64,000 nt of DNA from Mytilisepta virgata (taxonomy: Eukaryota > Mollusca > Bivalvia > Mytilida > Mytilidae): positions 28,086,580 through 28,150,579 of the forward strand of contig CM051510.1 in assembly GCA_028015205.1 (NCBI GenBank), given 5' to 3'. The translations under genes were made by a program, and so were the position numbers. The notes under the pieces are model-generated. The model was not told the origin of the DNA and searched no databases. It saw only the letters and a list, made by a program, of their open reading frames with translations. Below are positions 1 through 10,110 of this stretch, piece by piece. Position 1 is the first letter of the stretch. Every line of letters starts with the position of its first letter.

Positions 1-171
1 TCTTGATCATAGTAAAAAATCCAGCACCTCACTGCTAGTTCAAGATGGTCCCTAGCGATGATTTAAGTGACATTTTTGGCTAAATATTTATTACATTTGT
101 ACCTAACATCTGTGCTGTGGGAGGACACATCTGCCAATGACACTAGCGGTCAAATATGTCTCTTCATGGAA

Positions 172-380
172 TAGAGAATGGACACAGAGAATGTTTCAAA
201 GAGACAACAACCCGACCAAAGAGCAGACAACAGCTCAAGGCAACGAATGGGTCTTCAACACAGCGAGAAAATCACATACCAGGAGATGGTCTTCAGCTGG
301 CCCCTAAACAATAATACATACTAGTTCAGCGCAATGGACGGCACACTAAACCCCGAAATATACAAATGAACCAAAATTAT
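172..380 (+). repeat. Dispersed repeat, copy 1 (second copy at 54403-54612)
   Basis: This stretch contains CAAAGAGACAACAACCCGAC and a following segment that recur in the same order and orientation at about 54403-54612, inside the intron of gene E. The two copies are alignable over roughly 200 bases with scattered differences. No coding potential is retained. It is probably a non-autonomous mobile element or the untranslated end of a larger one; the type cannot be fixed from two copies. Confidence 0.7.
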
Positions 381-800
381 AAAAAAAAACACAAGACTAA
401 CAAAGGCTAGAGTTTTCTGACTTGGGACAGGCACAATAATGCGGCGGGGACCTCAACCCTCCCCCTATACCTTCAAGCAATGTGGAATAAACAAACACAC
501 AGCAATACACACAGTATTGAGTAAAACTCAGTTCCAATGATGTTTGAGTCTGATGTTAAAAATAGTAGCAGAAGACACTAAACAAAATTACAATGATCAA
601 TATATATTAATAAAAATATCGTTGTTATCAAATGTGTTCAGTTAATTGCAATAAATTAACAAACATGCAGATCAGTGTCATTGCATGCTTTGTATTCACA
701 TATTTCAATTCTACAGCCATACTAACACAGACTGAAATGACATTTATTAAACAAAAAAATATATTTTATGCATTTAATTAGCATTCGTGTCGTGTCAGAC
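381..800. other. AT-rich region upstream of gene A
   Basis: No open frame of note and no recognised repeat. It ends in the proximal promoter of gene A. Confidence 0.5.
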
Positions 801-810
801 GTAATTTAAT

Positions 811-818
811 TATAAAAA
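811..818 (+). promoter_or_regulatory. Candidate TATA box of gene A
   Basis: TATAAAAA lies 46 bases before the ATG at 864. Typical spacing puts the transcription start near 840 and gives a 5' leader of about 25 bases. Motif and spacing are seen; function is inferred. Confidence 0.45.
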
Positions 819-863
819 GTAATATGTGGTCATCTGAATTTGTAGAAAACTGTGTAATACACA

Positions 864-927
864 ATGAGGAGTGCTTTTATTTTACTGGTATATTTTGCCT
901 TAGAGATTATCAGTATTAGTCAAGCAC
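864..927 (+). other. Gene A exon 1 (signal-peptide exon)
   Basis: 64 coding bases: 21 codons plus one base, followed by GTAAGT. A basic N-terminus, a hydrophobic core and SQA before the mature chain fit a signal peptide. The final C joins TT of exon 2 to give a Leu codon. Confidence 0.85.
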
Positions 928-3900
928 GTAAGTAGAATAATTATTATAAAGTATAGTTTGTCCTCTTTACTAAGACGCGGGGGGGGGGGGGGGGGGGGGG
1001 GGGGTAGGGACAAACATTTAGAAGTAGAACATATCACTGAAATCATTATCCCCTATCACTTGACTGCTATTGTTTGTAGTTTTTAACATTGTTTTGGATT
1101 GTCTTCGGAATCTTTGGAAATTTTGAAAAAGAAATAAAAAGAAAAAATTGTCAAATAGTTGTATTTTCGGAAATTTCTTGCTTTTAGATGAAGTGAAAAT
1201 CAAAAAAAAATTTGAATAATCGTTCACACCTAAATGATGTTTTGGATGTTAACTATAGGTCCTTGAATGATTACTACGGAACAATCGTTCACACCTAAAT
1301 GATGTTTCGGATGTTAACTATAGGCCATGGAATTATTACTACATAATATACATTACATGTAGTTTTTAATTTTGAATTTGTAATGTATTAATGGAAGTAA
1401 ATGGAGTTATGCAGAAGTAATTTAATTGACTACTTTTCTCAGCAAACTCTTCATGACGCAAAAAGAGTCATTAGTATATTTCAATAAAATTATCCACTTG
1501 CCATTATTAGGAAGCAGCCATTTTCAGAAAAACCCCAAATTTCCTGATTGACAGAGGTCCTGCATTTTTTTTACAGCCAAAGAGAACCTGTCTTTTTTTC
1601 TTTTTTCTCTTTATTTTGCCAAAATCCTGGTCCTGCCTTTTTGAACCTAGCCCCCCCCCCCCCCCCCCCCCCCCTTAAAAATCAAGTGGTTGCTCCCTTA
1701 GAACTTTATCTTGTCTTAAATATGAGCTAAGATGCCAACATTTCAGTATCTCCAATTTTTTGGTTTTTTCTTCTTAAAGACATAAACTGGCGACCAGGGG
1801 AACAATTACATGTAGTTATGAAGAATTTATTAAAGTTAATTCGACTGACTAACTAAAAAGTCTTTACATTAAAAAAAAAAGACTTAAGATTTAATATTTT
1901 TACATTAACAGTTCTTAACAAAAAAATCCAAGTTTATTCTGTTAAATGAATGTAACCATATACACATTTTTTTAATCGATCCGGGAAATTTTGCCATGAA
2001 TTATAATGATAATGTAAAGCACTGTTTCAACCCATGCTATTCTGAATTCATAAAACAAAAATACATGTAATATGTATTGTACGTAAATTTTATTTGACAC
2101 TTTTTGATTTTTTTCCATTTACAAATCATATAACATTTACAAAAAAAAACATTAAGGTGCACGACAATTTTTTAATTTGAAGGTCTTAATCCTTTTTAAA
2201 AAATATAAAAAAAAACAAACAAAAAACAACTTGCTGATTCGTCAGTGTTATTCCTTACTTGCGGTACTTGGAGTTTTCTCCTATATGCATGAGTTATCTT
2301 TCCTGACAGAAGGTGTCCTTAATTAAACATAAAAGGCAAAAACTACTTTTAATCTGTTCTAAAAATATTGAATGGGGGAAGCCCTTCACCAGCTTCATCG
2401 GACATCTATAATTGTGGGAAAATAGTATCCCATGTCCCATAACATGTGGAGTACATATGGATATTGTTAGGATGGAAAAATGTTTTGCAGAAAAATTACA
2501 ATTTGTTCATTGATATCTATGGTAGACACCCTCTCCAGAGATCAGATAACTCGGTAATGGGAGACAACTCTCATATAGCAAAAATGGAGAATACCTTATG
2601 TATTTGAAAAATGGTGTGTTTTTGTTATCGAAAAGAAGTAAAAATACAAGGTCTAATAATGTTTCTGATATGAAAAATGTCATGTAATATTTACCTCACA
2701 GTAAGAGCAATAAAACTCTCAGTTTCGACTACGTCTACATGGCTAACCTACCTTTCCCTATAATTTATAACACTTGATGATTTTAAAATTTTACTATACG
2801 ATTAATTTCAAAATTTCGTGAATGTGATACACACACACAGGGTAAAAAATTTATTTAGATCAAACTTTGGGTACGAAAGAGATTGAAAATAAGTCGCGTG
2901 AATATTAAACATTCAATTGTTATGCATGAGAGACATAATCAGGTGTGCTTATTGTAGGTATACATTGTATAACAAAAATACAAGGATAAAGAGGAACCAG
3001 AGTGAATTATCTTTTCCTAACCAGTGTAGGTAAGGGCTAGGAAAATATAACTCACTCTGGTTTCTCACTCAAAAGTTTCAAATTTAAACAGGAAGCTGTC
3101 ATGTTCTAAGGTTAAAGCCTTGAAATTTGGCTTAAAAGGAATAAGATTAGATAACAAAATAGATCAATTGACATAAAAAGGTTAGAAATATCTGAATTAT
3201 ACCTATTGCGAACCTATTTTTTAAATTAACAACCGCATGTACACTATGTACTTGGCATAGAGATTTTTACTTGCATTTTTCACCACACTGCAAATAAAAG
3301 TTGAACACGATCCTGTTTTTAATAGTTTACGTGGAATGTGCATTATAAAGATAATACCAATAAGGTAATTTACTTTTAATTTGGTATACATATTGAATGT
3401 CAAATCTATTGTTTTAAAATCGCCAACATTATTTAAGTCAAGTTCACAGTATTTACAAATACTTACGTCTTAAATAGAACACTTTTCATAAAACATATTT
3501 TTTTTTTAGTTCCAAAACGAAACATTGGTAGGCTTGTACCCAATACAAGAACACAACATTTGGAACGTAAACCAGAAAATCTCGAAAAAGTATTTCATCT
3601 TCTTGGTGTAAATGTTGCCGAAAATAAGAATGCAGATGAAGCTGGGTCATATAAAATTAACCCAAATTACTTAAAATCCGCAAAACAATCATCGAAAAAG
3701 CGAAAATTAGTGGAAAGAAAGCCAGAAAATTTACGTACCGCTTTGTCAATAAGTGAAAAAGATGACGTTTCTCGAAAAAAAAATGGACATGGCCATGGAG
3801 ACAGTGGCGGGAGTAATAATGGCAATGGGGGAGCTGCAATTGGTAACGGACAACCCTCACATGGCAATGGGGGACCTGCAATTGGTAACGGACAACCCTC

Positions 3901-5731
3901 ACATGGCAATGGGGGACCTGCAATTGGTAACGGACAACCTTCACATGGCAATGGGGGACCACCAATTGGTAATGGACAACCCTCACATGGCAATGGGGGG
4001 CCTGCAATTGGTAACGGACAACCCTCACATGGCAATGGGGGACCTGCAGTTGGTAACGGACAACCCTCACATGGCAATGGGGGACCTGCAGTTGGTAATG
4101 GACAACCCTCACCTGGCAATGGGGGACCTGCAATTGGTAACGGACAACCCTCATATGGCAATGGAGGACCACCAATTGTAGGCGTACGAGTTGTACATCT
4201 AAATGGGGGACCACCAATTGGTAACGGACAATCCCCACATGGCAATGGAGGACCCGCAACTGGTAACGGACAGCCGCCAAATGATCTGCCATCAAATGGT
4301 AATCCACAACCTCCAAACGAAAATGGTCCACCAATAAAACGTGGAGCTCCGGAAGAGCCAGGAGAGCCAGGAGAGCCGGCAGAGCCGGAAGAGCCAGGAG
4401 AGCCGGGAGAGCCAGGAGATCCAGGAGAGCCGGAAAAGCCGGAAGAGCCAGGAGAGCCGGGAGAGCCTGGCGAAGGTCCATCAGTGACTCCTAAGAAACC
4501 CAAAAAGAAAAAGAGATTGCCATTATTGTTTCCGATTGGAGATAGTGATTCTTCAGATTGTGATTCAGACGATAGTGAATGTTTTTTTGGTAACGATGAC
4601 AGTGACAGCGATAATGGTTTTTTTAAATCAAAACGGACAAGAACAGCATTAAAAGACAATAATGTTATTTTATCAAGACTCCGTTACTTGGCTAAGAGAC
4701 CTAGAAAATTGATTCCAGTTCGAGCAAAATCACAGAAATTGTTAAAAATGGGACGTAAAGAGTTTGACGATTCTTGGGATAATGATTTTCGATCCGATTC
4801 TAGTGATTCTTCCGATTCTTGGGAATTTTTTCATACAAAAATGTCTAGAAGTAAAAAGATGCCAATTCTATCTGCTGGAAAGACCGCTAAAACGGTTAAA
4901 TTTGATAGGAATATGAATTTGGATTCGGATTCGTCTGAATGGTTTGACGATTGTGACAGTGACAGTGACAGTGATTGCGAGTTCGACTATGATTCGGATT
5001 CATCAGATTATCCGATGAAAATTCGTCGAACGAAAAACAACGGCAAAACTGAAAATGGTAAAGGCAGCAATGGTAACGGTGACAATGGTAAGAGTGACAA
5101 TGGTAACGGTAACAATGGCAACGGTGACAATGGTAACGGTAACAATGGTAACGGTAACAATGGTAACGGTGACAATGGTAACGGTAACAATGGCAACGGT
5201 GACAATGGTAACGGTAAAAATGGCAACGGTGACAATGGTAACGGTAACAATGGTAACGGTGGCAATGGAAATAAAAGAAAACGTTACTTTGGTAGCGATG
5301 ATGATGAATGGTCGGATTACTTTTCCGACAGCAGTGAGTATTTCTTCGACGAAAGTGATGATGGATATTATGAACGATATAACAATAGAATTCCAAAGAA
5401 ATCAAATGAAAACGACAACAAAAAGGCCAACAACAAACCTAGCAATCGAGGTATTTGGTTTGATTCTGAATATGGATATTCCGATGAATATTCAGACGAC
5501 TCTTCAGATTGGTATGATTCAGATAGTTCCGAACGTTTTTTCTTTCATCCTAGACAAACGAAAAAAGGAAATAACGAACATGGGAAAGATAAAGATAAAG
5601 AAAATAATAACGGAAATAAGGAAAACGACATCAAAAGTTTTAGAAAGTTCTTTGGCGACGATTCTGAGTCGTATGAATATTATTCTGATTCAGATTATAG
5701 CGACTGGGATGACTTTTTTGATAAGAAATAA
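864..5731 (+). CDS. Gene A: secreted Ser/Asp-rich, Gly-X-Asn-repeat protein (two exons)
   Basis: Proposed CDS is join(864..927, 3510..5731), 761 residues. Exon 1 encodes the signal peptide (MRSAFILLVYFALEIISISQ), then a phase-1 GTAAGT donor. The acceptor is a T-tract plus AG at 3508-3509, and the join continues as ALPKRNIGR. The mature chain has, in order: two ERKPENL boxes; about ten 14-residue GNGGPAIGNGQPSH-type repeats (roughly residues 126-282); a short G-E-P collagen-like run (about 301-342); two Asp/Ser-rich acidic blocks with SDSSDSW-type motifs; a Gly-X-Asn repeat with X = N, D or K (about 532-608); and an acidic Asp/Ser/Tyr/Trp C-terminus ending in DWDDFFDKK. No globular domain is seen. 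The low-complexity content resembles acidic and Gly-X-Asn shell-matrix proteins such as the nacrein repeat region, but there is no carbonic anhydrase domain. It lacks the pentad block of genes B-E yet shares their gene architecture. Function is not established. Confidence 0.85.
1217..1346 (+). repeat. 65-bp direct tandem duplication
   Basis: Two adjacent units begin near AATCGTTCACACCTAAATGA and are nearly identical before drifting at their ends. It lies in the intron of gene A. Confidence 0.7.
1555..1702 (+). repeat. Dispersed repeat with embedded poly-C tract, copy 1
   Basis: A T-rich segment, a C run (about 1652-1673) and the flank GTGGTTGCTCCCTTAG. Related arrangements occur near 45795-45945 (CCCC, then ATGGTTGCTCCCTAA) and 56845-56900. 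The shared flanks show the C tract belongs to a dispersed repeat and did not arise independently each time. Confidence 0.5.
2255..2480 (+). repeat. Dispersed repeat, copy 1 (second copy 34235-34435)
   Basis: Shares GTTATCTTTCCTGACAGA, the following TCTGTTCTAAAAATATTGAA-like segment and a GGATATTGTT end, in the same order, with 34235-34435. Non-coding and diverged. Confidence 0.55.
2991..3066. repeat. Imperfect hairpin (foldback) in gene A intron
   Basis: Arms 2991-3019 and 3038-3066 are reverse complements with about three mismatches in 29 bases, around an 18-base spacer. Likely a MITE remnant. Confidence 0.65.
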
Positions 5732-5732
5732 A
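5727..5732 (+). promoter_or_regulatory. Possible polyadenylation signal overlapping the gene A stop
   Basis: AATAAA overlaps the TAA stop at 5729-5731. If used, the 3' UTR would be very short. No better canonical hexamer follows within about 300 bases. Weak evidence. Confidence 0.25.
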
Positions 5733-6540
5733 ACATTTTCCATTTATAGTTTGCAAAAAAGACATTTTTAGATATTCTGTTGATATTTAAAATTGTTAAT
5801 GCCAAATGTTCTTTCATCACCACAGTTAAATACATACCTACACAAATCTAATTATACTTTTCTTTTTAAATGCTGATAATTTACAGAATTTGATTCATTT
5901 CATGTGTCAGAAAAGTAATACTTATCAGTTGTTCGTATACCATACAGAGATGAAATTTACCTATCGATCGACATTGTTGACTTGTGTTTCGTACATCCAT
6001 TGTTGCTCTCTCCTGACATTTCGTTTTCAGAATATTGGTAACTACTCTCCTTTTTACTACATCTTTTTGCAATTGATTTCTTGACTAATTGAGGTTTTTT
6101 ACAGTTTATTACATTGTCCTAGAAGTCAACAAAGGTTATAATCTTGGAAAACATACTGCGCATGTATGAGTAAATCGGAAAATATGGATATAAATATATA
6201 TATTCCATTTTATGGATTAAACAATGTAACAAAATAGCGACAAACAGGTGATATCGGTATTTAGGGGACGACCATTTGATATTCTGGGGGGCCAGCAGGA
6301 TATGTTTTGGAAGGGTTATTTATTTTTGTGGACTATAAAGACAGATTATTTATTTTCTGTACTTTTGAATCATGATTTTTTATTTTAAGTAAAACAAGGG
6401 ACTGATTATTTATTTTCACAATTATATTTATAATATTTGAAAATACACAATTTTTAAATTCATTTTTTTTTTTATTCTTAAATAAATAACATAGTCAAGG
6501 TTGTATCTGTTCGGAATTTTAGCTGTTCCACCTTGAGGTC
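5733..6540. other. Intergenic region downstream of gene A
   Basis: Includes a repeat-like stretch near 6260-6420 starting AGGGGACGACCATTTGATAT, with reiterated TTATTTATTTT segments. It looks like a dispersed element, but only one copy is visible here. No supported gene. Confidence 0.4.
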
Positions 6541-6544
6541 TCAG

Positions 6545-8040
6545 TCCCTGTCAAGCCATGTTACAATTAAATAACAGAATACATTATCAAGAAATTGATA
6601 AATCTCACTCTTTGAATATTAGCAACATGATTAAAGAAAATATCCTGTCAATCCAGAAATTAGGTTATATGGATGACATAAAATACAAATTTCTAACTAA
6701 TCACAACGATAACAGGTTAGGGAGATTATATATGCTCCCCAAAACACACCGCTTAGAACTAAATAATACCAACAATATAAGTGATGAGATTTTGTTTTAT
6801 TTTGAATGAATGAATGAATACTTTATTGAAAAAAAGCATTAATTATGCTATAGCAACACAAAATATGTACAATATGACATAATGACAAATTGCAGAGACC
6901 AATATAAAATTAAGTAACAATATGTGATCTAATTGACCAAGCTGACTTTATAAAATTACATAATTTACGAATGAGTGGCACAGAAGATGATTTCAACAAA
7001 ATATTAAGTTTTGTAATGGTAGGCCAAGAACAATAATATTTGGGTAAAATGTTTGTACGAACTGGTCTATAAGCAGGACAAACCAACAAAAAATGATACT
7101 CGTTCTCAATACAGTTCATATTACAGCATTTACACAAACGCATTTCTCTATCAATGTCAATATATCGCCCAGTTTATTCAGAATCTTGATCTTCCGAGCA
7201 GACCGATTGTATCACGGTATGGGAGTCCACTTAAAAAAATTAGCCGGTACGTAGACTTCTTTCTACAACCTATAGTAGCAACACAATGGACGTACACTAA
7301 GGACATTACGGCCTTTATAAACAAAACAAAACAACTTCAACTATCTAATAATATACTTATGGCATCTTTCGATATCACAGGCATGTATACAAACATGAAA
7401 AATTAGGAAATATTAACCACAATAAACAGAGCATGGCCCAAACTTATAAAATACGAGTATGAAATTAAATTCTCACCCAAACATTTAATGCTAGATATTA
7501 TAAACATTTTATTGCAGAACAATGAATTCAACGGAAGAATTTTCAAACAAAAAGTAGGGGCTCCAATGGGGGCACAAGTATCCCCAAGCCTTACAGATTT
7601 ACACATGTTCAAAAGAATGTCAGAAATTCTTGACTCATGCAATTTTTGTGACAGAATAATGTTATTGTCAGTTTATCAAGACGATGGGTTCATTATATAC
7701 AATGGAAAAGATCTTAAACTATACCGCAAACCGACAGAAAACTACCAGTATCTGCATAGATCATCAGCGCATCCCTCCTCTGTTTTTAAAGGATTTATCA
7801 TAGGAGAGATTACCAGACTAATTAGACTTACAAATAACCAAAATGATATAGAATTTCAAATTAGAGAATTCATAGAAAACCTCATCAAAAGGGGATATAA
7901 ACGTACAGAAATTGAACCAATTATAAAAGAAAAAATGAAAACGCCGAGAAGTAAAACCATTCAATACAGAACAAAACCTTGCAAAACAGAAATCCCTCCA
8001 GTACAAAGTACTAAATTCAACCATCGGAAGAGCTCTTAAT
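6545..8040 (+). pseudogene. Degenerate Penelope-like reverse transcriptase
   Basis: Translated pieces line up as one broken reverse transcriptase. 6558-6790 carries GRLYMLPKTH, the LPKxH motif typical of Penelope-like enzymes. 7185-7406 carries RPIV, GSPLKKISRYVDFFLQP and a palm-like ASFDITGMYTN. After an in-frame stop near 7405, 7488-8039 carries GAPMGAQVSP and YQDDGF, equivalent to the catalytic YxDD. The segment after YQDD runs straight into a late KLYRKP region, which suggests an internal deletion. The frame is also split by a nested LINE fragment at about 6800-7150. No GIY-YIG endonuclease is seen. A related RT class sharing the LPKxHK motif remains possible. Confidence 0.7.
6800..7150 (-). 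mobile_element. LINE 3'-end fragment nested in the Penelope-like element
   Basis: On the minus strand, 7143-6910 encodes RLCKCCNMNCIENEYHFLLV, the cysteine-containing C-terminal segment common in animal non-LTR retrotransposons. It is followed by an untranslated stretch ending in AATAAAGT and an (ATTC)n tail (about 6806-6825 on the plus strand as GAATGAATGAATG). Such simple tails are usual for CR1/Jockey-like elements. It interrupts the Penelope-like frame and is therefore younger. Confidence 0.65.
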
Positions 8041-8633
8041 AAACACTGTCATCTTATACAAAAAGACGAAGAAGCTAAAAAAAACTATTTGTCAAATTGC
8101 CAATTATGGCTTACCAAAGACATAAAAACTTGAAAGATCACTAAACAGCGGCTAAACTCAAATAAAAAGAGGTTATTGGATAATAGATAATAAATTAATG
8201 TGATTAATGTTATTGACATTAACAGATGAACATGAACACAGAGAGAACTTTTGTTTTTAAGTACACTAAGGACCACCAGGTGTCAGACCCTTTCTGTTAA
8301 TCTATGATTGAGACCAAATATTATTACATGGTTTTATTTTACACTGCAATTATGATTTGAGAAACCGAAACTGAACGGTTGTCTATAAGGTCTTTGTATC
8401 TACCGATGAATTTATTGCATATCGTATAAGTTGAGATATGTATACCCACCCCCCCCCCCGTAAGCCTGTGAAGTAGGTATATTGTTGCTAAGGTGTGTGA
8501 AATTTATAGTTTCAAAATTGAAGTCGCCACGTTTGTCATAGATTCTGGTACTGGAGTCAAATTCCACTTACATGTCTAACACTTAATGCTCAAATACTAT
8601 AGAAATATATCATTTTCAGTGATCGCCAAGCCA

Positions 8634-8665
<32 letters not shown>

Positions 8666-9106
8666 GGGGGGGGGGGGGGCAAATACCACCAGTCATCATA
8701 ATATATTTCTATAATTCGAACGAATATCATCAATGACTAATGCACATGTATTTCAGCCAAAGCAACTTTGACGACCATATTTCTCACTCTGGTAGACATA
8801 GTATTTTGTTTTGGGTCTTTTTTCCAAACAATTAAGCCAAACAGGAATACTTTTCAGTCAACGAAATGGCCGTTCAGTGCATCAAATTTATTTTGGTATT
8901 TTGTGATGCGGTTTATTATACCATGCGAATTTTTTAAATGTCTCTTAAATTTTCCGTTAAAAGCAGGATTTTTTTCTGTGGATGAAACATTTAAGAATTA
9001 CTGTAGAAATACCCAAAATACATGGAAAACCTTCCAATTCATTTGAACAATTACTTTTTCATATACTATGTTTATGAAGGCTTCAATTTGCGAATATGTA
9101 TTTCAA
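8041..9106. other. Intergenic, with C and T/G homopolymers
   Basis: Contains a short C run near 8449-8459 and a T run continuing into a G run at about 8637-8679. The open frame at 8768-9046 has low-complexity composition, no recognisable motif and no splice context, so I do not call it a gene. Confidence 0.45.
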
Positions 9107-9230
9107 ATGTATTTTTAACATGTTTTAGAAATTGTGGTCGGTGTATTTTTAACATGTTTTAGAAATTGTGGTCGGTGTATTTTTAACATGTTTTAGAAAT
9201 TGTGGTCGGTGTATTTTTATAATGTTTTAG
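9107..9230 (+). repeat. 34-bp tandem repeat, about 3.6 copies
   Basis: The unit begins GTGTATTTTTAACATGTTTT and continues AGAAATTGTGGTCG. Three near-identical units start at about 9107, 9141 and 9175, followed by a diverged partial unit at 9209. Confidence 0.85.
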
Positions 9231-9518
9231 GCATCTTTATATGTTTTGTGTGTATTTATTGGCCAGTTGGAAAGGATTTGCAATTATCGTTTCTGTCGTA
9301 AGTATTTCATTTTGTGTTTTCCTGTTTTCTTTTAACACATAAAGCTATAGTTATTTTAAATGTTTTCAAATTCTTGTACAGGTTAATCAGAATTTACAGT
9401 CGCCATCAAAAAAAAGAATTGGATTTGGACTAGCCAGACCTCTCTTTATAGTAACTGCAAAACCTTGTTGAAGACTATGTACTGACCTTCAGATAACTGT
9501 TTTGGTTTTCAACAGTTT

Positions 9519-9580
9519 AGGCCTTTAGCACAACTGATGAGTCGTAAATCGACGAAATATGCACATCTTGTGCATGAAAA
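9519..9580 (+). ncRNA. Hammerhead-ribozyme-like relic
   Basis: CTGATGA at 9534-9540, a 13-base helix II (GTCG, loop, CGAC) at 9541-9553 and GAAA at 9554-9557 reproduce the hammerhead core order. A stem ATGCAC/GTGCAT follows at the helix III position. The U expected to pair with the last A of GAAA before the cleavage nucleotide is not clear, so activity is doubtful. Hammerheads are known in Penelope-like elements and retrozymes, and the upstream text TTAGCACAACTGATGAGTC matches a second copy at 59735-59795 on the minus strand. Confidence 0.55.
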
Positions 9581-10110
9581 TTGGTATCAAAGAATGCATG
9601 TTTCTTTCATGTTGTGTTTTGTGTTGCTTTCATATAATAAAATTCTCCTGATCAGATCCATTCCATTCTCCTATTAAACAGAATCCAAGTGAATGCTGCA
9701 AATTCATAGAATTTTGTGCACACTTATTATTGAGATTTCAAGATTTTTGAGTAATTTGCAATTTGCAAAATGTACCGTAAATGTGGATATTTTGGTTTAG
9801 TCATATTTTGGTTTATTTGGTGTCTGTTGCGAATCCACTAAAATTAAACACATCAAAATAAAACAAATCGAAAAAATAAACTTCCAAAATAATTTCAAAA
9901 TCTTGTTATTTGGAAAAGTTATTAGCTTTGATAATAGTTGCGATTTTTTTATTAATTTTGTTGGAACTAAATTCCCGTAATCATATTTGTATAAGAAAGA
10001 ATTATTTTATTTTATCAGTTGTCAATCATGGCAGCTTGTTGTGACAACATTTTTAGCATTAATCATGCAGATAAGTAAACCATACTTTATTTTATTTAAT
10101 TTCAATTTTT
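9581..10110. other. Intergenic, AT-rich
   Basis: Around 9775-9890 is a GT-then-AC-rich segment with repeated TTTGGTTT and AAATAAA words, possibly an old dispersed repeat. No gene support. Confidence 0.35.

Larger units (their letters stand above)
928..3509 (+). other. Gene A intron 1 with repeats
   Basis: Phase-1 intron of 2,582 bases with a GTAAGT donor and a pyrimidine-rich TAG acceptor. It holds a G tract (about 979-1003), a 65-bp duplication, a C-tract repeat, a dispersed repeat and an imperfect hairpin, each listed separately. The remainder is AT-rich with no coding signal. Confidence 0.8.

Noticed and set aside
4348..4470. True collagen domain in gene A
   Set aside because: The G-E-P run is short and interrupted by A-E-P, E-E-P and E-K-P triplets. 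It cannot form a long continuous Gly-X-Y helix.
3657..4659. Long minus-strand open frames (274 and 330 codons) opposite gene A
   Set aside because: They are shadows of the 42-bp and G-E-P coding repeats, which leave several frames open. They have no signal peptide, splice context or sensible composition.
4896..5771. Open frames in other phases over the Gly-X-Asn region
   Set aside because: They are produced by the simple repeat and have Thr/Val/Met or His/Cys/Tyr monotony. The gene A frame explains the sequence.
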